25,454 bases of DNA from Desulfobulbaceae bacterium (GCA_003517965.1 DOZO01000045.1:131364-156817), one strand, 5' to 3'. Counted from the first letter of the stretch, positions 1 to 7,787 are shown. Notes: generated by a model from the sequence alone, not told the origin. Made by a program: numbers and translations.

Positions 1-19
1 CCGGATTGCACACAGGGGC

Positions 20-55
20 AAAAATGGAGCCGCAACCGGAGACCCGGCTGCGGCT
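20..55 (-). terminator. Rho-independent terminator of rpsO
   Basis: Read on the minus strand, a 12-bp stem (agccgcagccgg / ccggttgcggct, one G-U pair) encloses a 4-base loop and is followed closely by a run of five T. It lies 11 bases past the rpsO stop codon and faces the right way to end the whole rimP-to-rpsO transcript. Confidence 0.85.
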
Positions 56-66
56 GTTATCGCATC

Positions 67-336
67 TTACTTTCTGATGCCAAGCTTTTGAATCAGGTCA
101 CGGTACAGATCAACATTTTTGCTCTTGAGGTAGTTCAGGAGGCGGCGTCTCTGGCCGACCAGTTTAAGCAGACCTCGCCGGGAATGATGATCCTTTTTGT
201 GTTCCTTGAAATGCTCGGTCAGATAGGTGATCCGCGAACTCAGCAGGGCAATCTGCACCTCAGGTGAGCCAGTATCCTTCTCATGATGGGCATACTTGGT
301 GATAATCTCTTGTTTCTGTTCCGCTTGCAGTGTCAT
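67..336 (-). CDS. rpsO: 30S ribosomal protein S15
   Basis: S15 binds 16S rRNA at the central domain and helps assemble the 30S platform. The 89-residue product has the family's usual length and its hallmarks: an N-terminal helix followed by DTGSPEVQ, then HHSRRGLLKLVGQRRRLLNYL near residues 50-71, and a C-terminal YRDLIQKLGIRK. I chose the ATG at 336 because GAGGAA lies just upstream and family members start here. A longer reading frame to 393 adds 19 residues that match nothing in S15. It is the last gene of the nusA-infB operon, has its own promoter about 80 bases upstream, and is followed by an intrinsic terminator. Identification is essentially certain. Confidence 0.98.
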   Translation of the reverse strand: MTLQAEQKQEIITKYAHHEKDTGSPEVQIALLSSRITYLTEHFKEHKKDHHSRRGLLKLVGQRRRLLNYLKSKNVDLYRDLIQKLGIRK

Positions 337-367
337 AACTTCCTCGTGCACTAAAATTAATAATTCG

Positions 368-400
368 GGAAATCGACAGAAACCAAGAACCATCGATTCC
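368..400 (-). promoter_or_regulatory. Leader hairpin of rpsO, candidate S15 autoregulatory site
   Basis: The rpsO 5' leader can form a stem from GGAATCGA and TCGATTTCC (one bulged base) around a 16-base loop, between the putative promoter and the start codon. S15 represses its own translation through leader structures in several bacterial groups. Assigning that job to this hairpin is inference from position only. Confidence 0.4.
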
Positions 401-416
401 TAATCAGGTACGCCTC

Positions 417-445
417 TTAATAAATGATCCATACGCCAAAGTCAA
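417..445 (-). promoter_or_regulatory. Putative sigma70 promoter of rpsO
   Basis: On the minus strand TTGACT (445-440) and TATTAA (422-417) are separated by 17 bases, placing a transcript start about 75 bases before the rpsO ATG. It sits in the truB-rpsO gap, so rpsO could be transcribed apart from the upstream operon, as in E. coli. Seen by eye only. Confidence 0.6.
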
Positions 446-480
446 TTGAATGTCGTTGCCAGCTTCCTGCCATTCACCGA

Positions 481-1278
481 TCATTCTGGCCGAGACAACA
501 GCTGCATGACCTCTTCCACGGTCACGGTCTTGGCTAACAAGGCCTGCCGCGCAAAAATAGAATCCTGCAGGATACCTCCATCTACAGCGTTATCCACGGT
601 AAACGGCCCACTTTGCAGACGCCGCAGAGCAACAAGATGAGCGCCGCAGCCAAGAGCTATGCCAATATCTGCGGCCAAGGTTCGGATATAGGTACCCTTG
701 CTGCACTCGACCATGATCCGCATGGTATCAGGCCCGATATCCATAAGCCGGAGCGCAAAGATGGTTATCGGTCGCGCCGATTTCTCGATGATAATTCCGC
801 GCCGCGCATAATGGTAAAGAGGCTTTCCCTTATGCTTGAGGGCTGAATACTGCGGTGGGGTCTGCAGCTGCTCCCCCAAGAAGCCGGACAGGCAATGCTC
901 CAGTTCTTCCCGACCAAAGACCCCAACCTCTTTTTGGGCAATAACCTCGCCCTCAAGATCCTGAGTGGTGGTTTCAATGCCAAGTCTGAGCACTGCCTCG
1001 TATCGTTTGCTTCCGTCCATAAACTGCGAGATAAGACGGGTAGCCGGACGACCGGCACAGATGATCAGCAGACCGGAGGCAAAAGGATCAAGAGTACCGG
1101 CATGGCCAACTTTCTTTATGGACAGAGCCCGGCGCACCAGTTGCACCATTCGGAAAGAGCTTGGCCCCACCGGCTTATCCACCAAAAAAATACCGGCCTC
1201 AAAGGCCGGTTCGGCTGATAATTTCTGCCCGACCATCACCTCATGGTCATCTGGGAGCATCTCCTGCGGAAGTTCCAT
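481..1278 (-). CDS. truB: tRNA pseudouridine(55) synthase TruB
   Basis: TruB converts U55 in the T-loop of tRNAs to pseudouridine and also helps tRNA fold. The 265-residue frame shows the family core: GIFLVDKPVGPSS near residues 29-41, then KVGHAGTLDPFASGLL with the catalytic aspartate at about D64, then SKGTYIRTLAADIG near residue 195. The start is uncertain. The ATG at 1278 has a poor ribosome binding site, and in-frame ATGs at 1260 and 1236 would only shorten a non-conserved N-terminus. It lies between nrnA and rpsO, the normal position in this operon. The upstream gap to nrnA holds a copy of the dispersed repeat. Confidence 0.97.
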   Translation of the reverse strand: MELPQEMLPDDHEVMVGQKLSAEPAFEAGIFLVDKPVGPSSFRMVQLVRRALSIKKVGHAGTLDPFASGLLIICAGRPATRLISQFMDGSKRYEAVLRLGIETTTQDLEGEVIAQKEVGVFGREELEHCLSGFLGEQLQTPPQYSALKHKGKPLYHYARRGIIIEKSARPITIFALRLMDIGPDTMRIMVECSKGTYIRTLAADIGIALGCGAHLVALRRLQSGPFTVDNAVDGGILQDSIFARQALLAKTVTVEEVMQLLSRPE

Positions 1279-1323
1279 ACTAAACTAAGCCGTTGCGCAA
1301 AATATTTAACATCAAGTTCTGTT

Positions 1324-1389
1324 AAGACGGCATAAGGAGCCGTAAAGATAGAGCGGCATAGTACAGGTTATTTCCGCACGGCTCCTAAA
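1324..1389 (-). repeat. Dispersed hairpin repeat, copy A
   Basis: On the minus strand the copy starts with TTTAGGAGCCGT and ends with ACGGCTCCTTATGCCGTCTT. The octamers GGAGCCGT (1343-1336) and ACGGCTCC (1385-1378) form a perfect inverted repeat around 34 bases, with an inner GCGG/CCGC pair. The nrnA stop codon (TAG) is inside its first bases. Same design as copies at 5792-5880 and 23226-23309, in opposite orientation to both. Confidence 0.75.
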
Positions 1390-2359
1390 GAGTTACCAGG
1401 GGCAACAATTTGGCCAACAATTTTTCCTGTACCTCGCCAAGACTTATCTCAGGCAACTTGAAACCTGCCGCATTGCGATGGCCGCCTCCACCAAAAGTGG
1501 CGGCCACTTGAGCCACATCATAATCAGTACCTTTTGAGCGAAGGCTTACCGAAACCAGCCCACTCTCCGATTCTTTTAAAAAAGCAGCGATCTTAACCGT
1601 ATCAAGAGAGCGCGGGTAATTGATAAAAGTTTCCGCATCCGCCGAGGTGGTGCCAGTTTTTGCAAAAACCTCCCACGGGGCTGAGATCAGTGCCACCCGG
1701 TCCTCGGCATACAATTGCAACGAATCAAGCACCTGCCGCATAAGACTGAGGCGTTTTACCGTGAAATTATCAAACAGCTTGCCGCAAACCTCCGCCGGTT
1801 TCACTCCTTTGCGAAGAAGCTCGCCGGCAATACGGAAGGTATCAGGAGTGGTGGAGGAATATTTGAAAGAACCGGTGTCAGAAACAATGGCCACATAAAG
1901 GCAATAGGCTGCCTCAAAGCTCAGATCGGCGCCCAGGTCTTGAGACAAATCAAAGACCATCTCGCCAGTTGAAGCCCGATCCGGGGCAATCCAGCGAAGA
2001 TCCCCAAATTCCTGATGGCCAAGATGATGATCAATAACCACAAAGGGATGAACGGTCAAAAGTGATTCCATAGCCGCGCCCAGCCTGTTACGATCACCAC
2101 AGTCAAGGGCGACGGCACAGTCAAAGCCAGTCAAGGCCGGAAGCAAAGAGTCAATTTCAGCGCTTCCCGGCAAAAACCGGTACAGATGACTGACCGGCTC
2201 CTCGCCGTAAAAGAAAACATTTTTACCAAGCGAACGCAAAACATTGCCCAGGGCTATCTGCGAACCGAGTGCATCACCGTCCGGATGGATATGAGTTACC
2301 ACCAGAACGTTCTTGGCCAATTTCAGGATACGAACAATCTCGTCACGGGGATGATCCAT
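1385..2359 (-). CDS. nrnA: DHH/DHHA1 phosphoesterase, NrnA-like nanoRNase/pAp phosphatase
   Basis: A 324-residue DHH-superfamily phosphoesterase. NrnA members degrade very short oligoribonucleotides and remove the 3'-phosphate of pAp. Visible metal-binding motifs are HIHPDGDA (residues 23-30), DCGD (86-89) and the signature DHH (110-112), followed by a C-terminal DHHA1 substrate domain ending in GGGGHRNAAG near residue 290. Its ATG at 2359 lies inside the end of rbfA (17-base overlap), so the two are probably translationally coupled; the ribosome binding site is weak. The place next to rbfA and before truB is common in Firmicutes and deltaproteobacteria. Substrate choice between nanoRNA and pAp cannot be read from the sequence. 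Confidence 0.93.
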   Translation of the reverse strand: MDHPRDEIVRILKLAKNVLVVTHIHPDGDALGSQIALGNVLRSLGKNVFFYGEEPVSHLYRFLPGSAEIDSLLPALTGFDCAVALDCGDRNRLGAAMESLLTVHPFVVIDHHLGHQEFGDLRWIAPDRASTGEMVFDLSQDLGADLSFEAAYCLYVAIVSDTGSFKYSSTTPDTFRIAGELLRKGVKPAEVCGKLFDNFTVKRLSLMRQVLDSLQLYAEDRVALISAPWEVFAKTGTTSADAETFINYPRSLDTVKIAAFLKESESGLVSVSLRSKGTDYDVAQVAATFGGGGHRNAAGFKLPEISLGEVQEKLLAKLLPLVTL

Positions 2360-2756
2360 CGTCTTTCGTTACCTCCCTGAGCAACTGTTCCATCTCAGCC
2401 TGTTTCTGGCCCGCGATATCCAGCCGAAAATCAAGCGCCGGCACATGCCGCAGCTCCAAAGCCCGTGCCAGATTGCTTCGGAAAAAACCCTTGCTGCTTT
2501 CTAATCCTTTGGCAACATTTCCAGGCTCTTCATCGCCTATAATACTATACAACACCCGGGCATGTCCAAGATCATCGCCCACCTCCACCGAAGTAATGAT
2601 AATATTGTACAGGCGGGGATCATTTATTTTCCGCACCAGCAACGAGGCAAGCTCTGCCTTGATGGCATCCGCCACCCGGATTGGCCGTCTTTTCGGTTCG
2701 CTTCGTACAAGCCCTGCAGGCAGGCCGAAGCGTGATTTTGCTTTTCCGGCCGCCAT
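2343..2756 (-). CDS. rbfA: Ribosome-binding factor A
   Basis: RbfA binds the 30S subunit late in assembly near the 5' helix of 16S rRNA and is needed for growth in the cold in E. coli. The 137-residue product carries the single KH-like fold of the family: RRPIRVADAIKAELASLL near residues 23-40, NDPRLYNIIITSVEVGDDLGHA near 45-66, and RHVPALDFRLD near 103-113. Its ATG overlaps the infB stop codon by one base (TAATG), indicating coupled translation. It is slightly longer than the E. coli protein at the N-terminus. Confidence 0.97.
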   Translation of the reverse strand: MAAGKAKSRFGLPAGLVRSEPKRRPIRVADAIKAELASLLVRKINDPRLYNIIITSVEVGDDLGHARVLYSIIGDEEPGNVAKGLESSKGFFRSNLARALELRHVPALDFRLDIAGQKQAEMEQLLREVTKDDGSSP

Positions 2757-5497
2757 TATAGTTCTCTGGCAACCTCTTTCAAAACAAAGGCCTCAAGCAG
2801 ATCTCCCAACCTGAGATCATTATAGTTGGCAATTCCGATCCCGCACTCATACCCACTCTGCACATCCTTAACATCATCCTTGAAACGTCGCAAAGAGGCA
2901 AACTGCCCGGTAAAAGTCACTACGCCTTCCCGGACAACACGCACCTTGGCATTGCGCTCAATCTTGCCGTCGGTCACATAACAACCGGCAATGGTACCAA
3001 CTTTGGGAACCTGATACGTTTCACGAACTTCGGCCGCGCCAATGACCTTTTCCTCAAAGCGGGCGTCAAGCAGACCGACCATGGCCTTTTTGATATCATC
3101 CAACGCATGATAGATTACATCGTAAGTACGGATATCCACCTTCTCATTTTTGGCCAATTCCTGAACCTTGGCTGAGGGCCGGACATTAAATCCGATGATG
3201 AAAGCGTCAGAGGCAGCGGCGAGCAACACATCAGATTCGTTAATGGTGCCGGTGCCTGAATGGAGAATCTTGACCTTGACCTCTTCGGTCGCCAAATCCT
3301 CTATGGCCTTACTGAAGGCCTCCAAAGAACCCTGCACATCAGCACGCAGGGCAACGCGCAACTCCTTTACCTCTCCGGCCTGCATTTTTTCAAACAGATC
3401 TTCAAGAGAAATTTTTGTGGATGTGCCCAGCTCGGCTTCTCTACTTTTGAGCTGCCTGTCGGCACTCACGCTTCTTGCCATTTTTTCGTCAGGCAACACA
3501 ACAAATTCATCTCCAGCCCTCGGCACTCCGCTTAAGCCCTGAACCTCTACAGGCATAGCCGGTCCTGCCTCTTTAACACTTTCCCCATGATCATTGGTCA
3601 AAGAACGCACCTTACCATAAAATATCCCGGCAACACAGGCATCGCCGACCCGCAAGGTACCCTGCTCGACCAGAATCGTGGCAACCGGTCCTCTGCCTTT
3701 ATGGAGCTGGGCCTCGATTACATGCCCCTTGGCCCGCCGTTGAGGGTCGGCCTTCAACTCAAGGATTTCAGCCTGAAGGTGAATGCTTTCCAATAGCTCA
3801 GCTATGCCTGCCCCGGTTTTGGCCGAGGTTTCACAAAAAATAGTCTCTCCACCCCATTCTTCGCTGAGCAGATTCAGATCGGCCAATTCCCGTTTTACCC
3901 TCATGGGGTCAGCATTTGGCTTGTCCATCTTGTTTACACACACCAGGATAGGAACCTTGGCCGCCCGGGCATGATTCACCGCCTCCCTGGTCTGGTCCAT
4001 AACTCCATCATCTGCAGCGACAACCAGAACAACCAGATCCGTAACCTGAGCGCCTCGAGAACGCATTTCGGTGAAAGCCGCATGGCCAGGAGTATCAAGA
4101 AAAACCACATCCCCCTGCGGAGAACGCACATAATGAGCGCCGATATGCTGGGTTATGCCACCTGCTTCACCTGCTGCCACATCTGTTTTTCTGATGGCAT
4201 CAAGCACCGAGGTCTTGCCATGATCAACATGCCCCATGACCGTAACCACGGGAGGTCTGGGCAGCATCTCACCGCCGCCCTCCTGTTCTTCCAAATGAAG
4301 CACGGTCTGTTCTTCCGTAACCCCCTGCTCGACTTCATAGCCGAAATCAGAAGCTACCAGAGTCGCGGTCTCTACATCAAGAGCCTGATTAATGGTGGTC
4401 ATAACCCCCATCCCCAGCAATTTAGCAATAAGTTCTCCGACCTTGAGACCCATACGGTGGGCAAGATCACCAACCGTAATCGTCTCATGCACCTTGATTC
4501 GTTTCTTGATCGCCTTTGTTTCTGCAGCCTGCTGGGAAACACCCGGACGCTTGCCTTTCTTGCCGCCGCTCCGTGAGATGCGTGCTACCCGCAAACCTGA
4601 AGGGATTTTACCGCCAAGCGCATCATCAACATCCTCAATATCAATATCAGCCTGCCGCTGACTGCGCAACGGGGCTTTTTTACTCCGATCATGCTCGGCA
4701 GGCTCAGTGGTGAATTTAACAAATCGTTTACCCTTATTCCCCTTTGGCCCTTCACCCTTGTCACTACCATCTTTAACCGCGGCAACTTCAGCAACAACAG
4801 GCTTTGCTTTTAACGCCTCGATTCTTTTCGGACGGGGAGTGAACGCAGGACGGGGAGTGAACGCCGGACGGGGTGGAGGCGCGGGCATTATAACGACAGC
4901 CCCTCTTTTAATCACCCGGGCAAACCCCTTACGATGCTTTGCCATCTCTTCGGACTCGTCTACAACCGCCTTTAGCACAGAAACTTCTTTGACCCCGAGT
5001 GTCTCATCAGGCTCGCCGACCGAAACAGCCTCTGTTTCTTCTTGCCCTGAATGCGCAGGCAACCCCAGCTCTTCCTTGTCTACCGTTTCTGCCACAGTTA
5101 TCACTCCGGGCCCCTCAATCACCCCGGATTTATCCTCGTTTTGCGCTGTTTCCTCGACGTTTTCCTCGATATCCACCCTAAGCCGTTCAAGCTCTTCACT
5201 CTCCGCCACAACAACAGGCTTCGGTTTGGCAAGCACTTCCCTCACTGGCTGTACATCTAGCGGCACCATCTTGGTTCTTCTGCGAATAATAGTCGTCCGT
5301 CCGGCACCCTGGATCCTTTTTTCTTCCGTCTTGGTCTGCCCTATTTTTAGCTTTTGACGAATATCCTGTGCTGTTTCCTCATCCAGAGAAGAACTATGGG
5401 ATTTAATGGCATAGCCCAGCTCAATCAGGGCCGCCACAAAGTCCTTGTTTTCCATTTCCGCTTCTTTAGCTAACTCGTAAACCCTGATTTTTGTCAT
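2756..5497 (-). CDS. infB: Translation initiation factor IF-2
   Basis: IF-2 is the GTPase that brings fMet-tRNA to the 30S subunit and promotes subunit joining. The 913-residue protein has an N-terminal IF2_N domain (about residues 1-55), a long charged, low-complexity linker rich in Glu, Val and Pro, a second IF2_N-like segment (about 330-395), and then the G domain. G1 GHVDHGKT lies near 421, G3 DTPGH near 466 and G4 NKMD near 523, followed by the beta-barrel and fMet-tRNA domains. The ATG at 5497 overlaps the ylxR stop (ATGA) and has GGGAG upstream. The linker contains a short tandem repeat, RPAFTP twice. Confidence 0.99.
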   Translation of the reverse strand: MTKIRVYELAKEAEMENKDFVAALIELGYAIKSHSSSLDEETAQDIRQKLKIGQTKTEEKRIQGAGRTTIIRRRTKMVPLDVQPVREVLAKPKPVVVAESEELERLRVDIEENVEETAQNEDKSGVIEGPGVITVAETVDKEELGLPAHSGQEETEAVSVGEPDETLGVKEVSVLKAVVDESEEMAKHRKGFARVIKRGAVVIMPAPPPRPAFTPRPAFTPRPKRIEALKAKPVVAEVAAVKDGSDKGEGPKGNKGKRFVKFTTEPAEHDRSKKAPLRSQRQADIDIEDVDDALGGKIPSGLRVARISRSGGKKGKRPGVSQQAAETKAIKKRIKVHETITVGDLAHRMGLKVGELIAKLLGMGVMTTINQALDVETATLVASDFGYEVEQGVTEEQTVLHLEEQEGGGEMLPRPPVVTVMGHVDHGKTSVLDAIRKTDVAAGEAGGITQHIGAHYVRSPQGDVVFLDTPGHAAFTEMRSRGAQVTDLVVLVVAADDGVMDQTREAVNHARAAKVPILVCVNKMDKPNADPMRVKRELADLNLLSEEWGGETIFCETSAKTGAGIAELLESIHLQAEILELKADPQRRAKGHVIEAQLHKGRGPVATILVEQGTLRVGDACVAGIFYGKVRSLTNDHGESVKEAGPAMPVEVQGLSGVPRAGDEFVVLPDEKMARSVSADRQLKSREAELGTSTKISLEDLFEKMQAGEVKELRVALRADVQGSLEAFSKAIEDLATEEVKVKILHSGTGTINESDVLLAAASDAFIIGFNVRPSAKVQELAKNEKVDIRTYDVIYHALDDIKKAMVGLLDARFEEKVIGAAEVRETYQVPKVGTIAGCYVTDGKIERNAKVRVVREGVVTFTGQFASLRRFKDDVKDVQSGYECGIGIANYNDLRLGDLLEAFVLKEVAREL
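4830..4873. repeat. 18-bp tandem repeat inside infB
   Basis: Two adjacent 18-base units (ggacggggagtgaacgc plus a or c) are followed by the first eight bases of a third. They encode RPAFTP twice on the minus strand within the unstructured IF-2 linker. The near-identity of the two units points to recent slippage; length variation between strains is likely and probably neutral. Confidence 0.85.
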
Positions 5498-5778
5498 TGC
5501 TCACTCCCGAAGAGGTCTTGCAACCCTTCGTTAAATCCCAGCACCTGTTGGCGAAACGCTCTGGATAATCCTTTTTTATTTTTAAAAAATTTTTGCAGAC
5601 AACTGTCAGCCTGACAACAGTAAACATGACGTCCATCATGCTTCCCACAAAAATCTTTCATTACCTGACCGCTATTGTCCACGGCAAAACGCCACAGCTC
5701 AAGCTGTGTTTTTCTCTGACGACAGCCCAAACATGTTCGAATGGACACCTTGTTTTTTTTCGCAAAGCCAATGGTCAT
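5494..5778 (-). CDS. ylxR: YlxR family RNA-binding protein
   Basis: A 94-residue YlxR-family protein, usually found between nusA and infB as here. In Bacillus, YlxR (RnpM) binds RNA and modulates RNase P; that role is not established in this group. The N-terminal signature RTCLGCRQRKTQLELWRF (about residues 14-31) is clear. The usual GRGAYVC loop is GRHVYCC here (about residues 49-55), a noticeable change at an otherwise well-kept site. Extra cysteines (about 44, 54, 55 and 60) could suggest metal binding. Its last codons overlap infB by four bases. The upstream ribosome binding site is weak and the 105-base gap to nusA holds repeat copy B. Confidence 0.88.
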   Translation of the reverse strand: MTIGFAKKNKVSIRTCLGCRQRKTQLELWRFAVDNSGQVMKDFCGKHDGRHVYCCQADSCLQKFFKNKKGLSRAFRQQVLGFNEGLQDLFGSEQ

Positions 5779-5791
5779 ACAATACGACCTA

Positions 5792-5880
5792 TTTAGGAGC
5801 CGTTAAGAAACGGCCTGACAATTCTGGCCGCTAAACCGTACGGCTCCTTATGCCGTTTTGACCACAAAAAACGGCCAACA
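5792..5880 (+). repeat. Dispersed hairpin repeat, copy B (most complete)
   Basis: TTTAGGAGCCGT opens the copy and ACGGCTCCTTATGCCGTTTT follows 36 bases later. GGAGCCGT (5796-5803) pairs with ACGGCTCC (5840-5847). Inside are CGGCC (5811-5815) and GGCCG (5826-5830), giving a nested stem. A second hairpin follows: GCCGTTTT (5852-5859) with AAAACGGC (5868-5875). It fills almost the whole nusA-ylxR gap, where it would be transcribed. It has no ORF of its own. Confidence 0.8.
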
Positions 5881-5883
5881 TTT

Positions 5884-7179
5884 TCACAACGGCTTATCCC
5901 CAGCTTCGCTTGACCCGGGTTCTGCATCATCTTGCCCTTGGTCCACGTTGACTTTTTGGGCGGCAGAGATCAGGCGGACAATCCTGTGCTCGTCCAGGGA
6001 TCCCAACTCAGCAACCACAGTTGCGACCTCAGCCTGAGCCAGATCATGAGCCGAATTAAAACCCGCATCATAAAGAGCTTCTGCTGTTCTTTCATCCATT
6101 CCTTGCACATCGAGAAGCGACTGAAAACCTTCTTCACTAATTTTAGCATACTTTTGCTCATTCTTTACATCAATACGCCACCCCAACAAGGCTGCGGCCA
6201 AACGCACATTCTGTCCTTGACGACCAATTGCCAGAGAAAGCTGGTCATCAGGTACAACCACCACCAAGGTTTTTTTCTCCTCATCAACAACCACCAGAGA
6301 AACCTGAGCGGGTGACAAGGCATTGGAAACATAGCGGGCCGGATCCGGACTCCAGGGGACAATGTCAATCTTTTCTCCCTGTAGTTCCTGAACCACATTC
6401 TGTACTCTGGAACCTTTCATCCCGACACAGGCACCCACCGGATCCACATCCGCCGCGGATGAACTCACGGCAATTTTGGCGCGGGCACCAGGCTCACGGC
6501 TCACCCCCAGGATTTTCACGATCCCCTCGGCAATCTCCGGAACCTCCATGGCAAACAATTTAGTCACAAATTCATCATTGGTTCGACTCAGGATCAGCTG
6601 CGGATCTCTACTGCTCTGGCGCACATCAAGAAGGAGAGCCCGGATTCGATCCCCCTGTCGATATGACTTGCGGGGCATCTGCTCCTTGGTTGGCAGGATA
6701 GCATCGGTCCGGCCAAGATTGACAATAATATTGCCCCGCTCGAAACGCTGCACAATCCCATTGACAACCTCACCCTTGCGTTCCTTGTACATCTCATAAA
6801 TAACATTGCATTCGGCATCCTTCATTTTTTGAATGATCACCTGCTTGGCTGACTGCGCTGCAATGCGCCCAAGATCGGAAACGCTGTCCATCTTGCTGCC
6901 CAGCTCGTCACCAAGCTGCACTTCCGGGTCAAGAAGCAGGGCCTCAGTCAGGGAAATTTCCGTCTGCTCATCCTCAACCACATCAACAACATTGCGGAAC
7001 TGGAAAAGTTCAATCTCACCTATCTCATCATTATAGCGGGCCTCCAGCTCTCGCCGCTGACCGAATTTCTTCTTGGCCGCGGACATCACCGCTTCCTCAA
7101 TGGCATCAATCAACAACTGACGATCAATTCCCTTATCTCTACTGATCTGATCAAGAATACGTTTCAAATCTGACAGCAT
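5884..7179 (-). CDS. nusA: Transcription termination/antitermination factor NusA
   Basis: NusA binds RNA polymerase and nascent RNA to control pausing, termination and antitermination. The 431 residues contain the N-terminal polymerase-binding domain (1-125), an S1 domain (about 133-200, GEVVNGIVQRFERGNIIVNLGRTDAILP), KH1 with GACVGMKGSRVQNVV (about 250-265), KH2 with AIGRQGQNVRLAA (about 317-330), and a C-terminal helix-hairpin-helix-like segment (about 350-415) ending in an acidic tail. AGGAG precedes the ATG. It is shorter than the E. coli protein, which has two acidic repeats, and keeps one comparable C-terminal unit. Confidence 0.98.
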   Translation of the reverse strand: MLSDLKRILDQISRDKGIDRQLLIDAIEEAVMSAAKKKFGQRRELEARYNDEIGEIELFQFRNVVDVVEDEQTEISLTEALLLDPEVQLGDELGSKMDSVSDLGRIAAQSAKQVIIQKMKDAECNVIYEMYKERKGEVVNGIVQRFERGNIIVNLGRTDAILPTKEQMPRKSYRQGDRIRALLLDVRQSSRDPQLILSRTNDEFVTKLFAMEVPEIAEGIVKILGVSREPGARAKIAVSSSAADVDPVGACVGMKGSRVQNVVQELQGEKIDIVPWSPDPARYVSNALSPAQVSLVVVDEEKKTLVVVVPDDQLSLAIGRQGQNVRLAAALLGWRIDVKNEQKYAKISEEGFQSLLDVQGMDERTAEALYDAGFNSAHDLAQAEVATVVAELGSLDEHRIVRLISAAQKVNVDQGQDDAEPGSSEAGDKPL

Positions 7180-7271
7180 TGTTTTCTCCTGTCTCTCTTC
7201 CAGCGATTACGCCCGGACATCCGCCACCGAGGGGTTCGCCCCCCGTTATGGTCAACACCGGCCCCAGTGCC

Positions 7272-7745
7272 TTAAAATTCAATAACCAGACGGGCCCTTT
7301 TCATCCGGGTAAATGGAATTTCTATTATACCATGGTCGGTGCGCAGAGTTACCGACTCCTGAGTCACCATTTCAATCAGGCCAATACATTGATTTTTTCC
7401 ATCAATAGCCTCCTGTACAACCACCTTGGCCTTTTTCCCCTTACAGCGTTCAAAATCCCTTTTGCTTTTTAAAGGACGGTCAAGTCCCGGTGAAGAAACC
7501 TCAAGGCTGTATGCATGCTCAATAAGATCTTCCACTTCAAGGAGATGAGCGAACTCCCGGCTGATTCTACTGCAATCATCAATACCGATGCCATTTTCCT
7601 TGTCGATAACTAGACGAAGAACCCACCCAGACAGCTCGCGCCTAAACTGCAACTCGACCAACTCACAGCCAATACCCTCGACCACGGGCACAGCAAGTTG
7701 CGTCAAACGCCGAACCAGGGGTGATTCTATCGCATCCTCTTCCAT
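7272..7745 (-). CDS. rimP: Ribosome maturation factor RimP
   Basis: RimP assists 30S maturation, probably by aiding S12 and S19 incorporation. The product (157 residues from the ATG at 7745) shows the typical two-domain pattern: GCELVELQFRRE near the N-terminus, DDCSRISREFAHLL and YSLEVSSPGLDRPL in the middle, and a C-terminal SH3-like barrel. In-frame GTG and TTG starts further upstream lie within or beside a strong terminator hairpin, so the ATG at 7745 is preferred although no clear ribosome binding site precedes it. It is the first gene of the nusA-infB operon. An extended -10-like TGGTATACT lies only five bases before the ATG. Confidence 0.93.
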   Translation of the reverse strand: MEEDAIESPLVRRLTQLAVPVVEGIGCELVELQFRRELSGWVLRLVIDKENGIGIDDCSRISREFAHLLEVEDLIEHAYSLEVSSPGLDRPLKSKRDFERCKGKKAKVVVQEAIDGKNQCIGLIEMVTQESVTLRTDHGIIEIPFTRMKRARLVIEF

Positions 7746-7760
7746 AGCACAGTATACCAA

Positions 7761-7787
7761 TAAAAAAAGCGGGCCATGGCCCACTTT
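7761..7787 (-). terminator. Rho-independent terminator after tRNA-Gly
   Basis: The minus strand reads AAAGTGGGCC-AT-GGCCCGCTTT followed by four more T: a 10-bp potential stem (about 9 bp with a realistic loop) with one G-U pair and a U tract. It lies about 140 bases after the tRNA and just ahead of rimP, so it should separate the two transcripts or act as an attenuator for rimP. Confidence 0.75.

Noticed and set aside
4707..5357. 216-codon plus-strand frame opposite infB
   Set aside because: It is a shadow of the low-complexity IF-2 linker (Ser/Thr/Pro-rich on the opposite strand) with no independent start signals.
7227..7246. G/C-rich hairpin in the rimP-nusA gap as a terminator
   Set aside because: There is no T run after the stem on the minus strand and termination there would cut an operon that is normally continuous.
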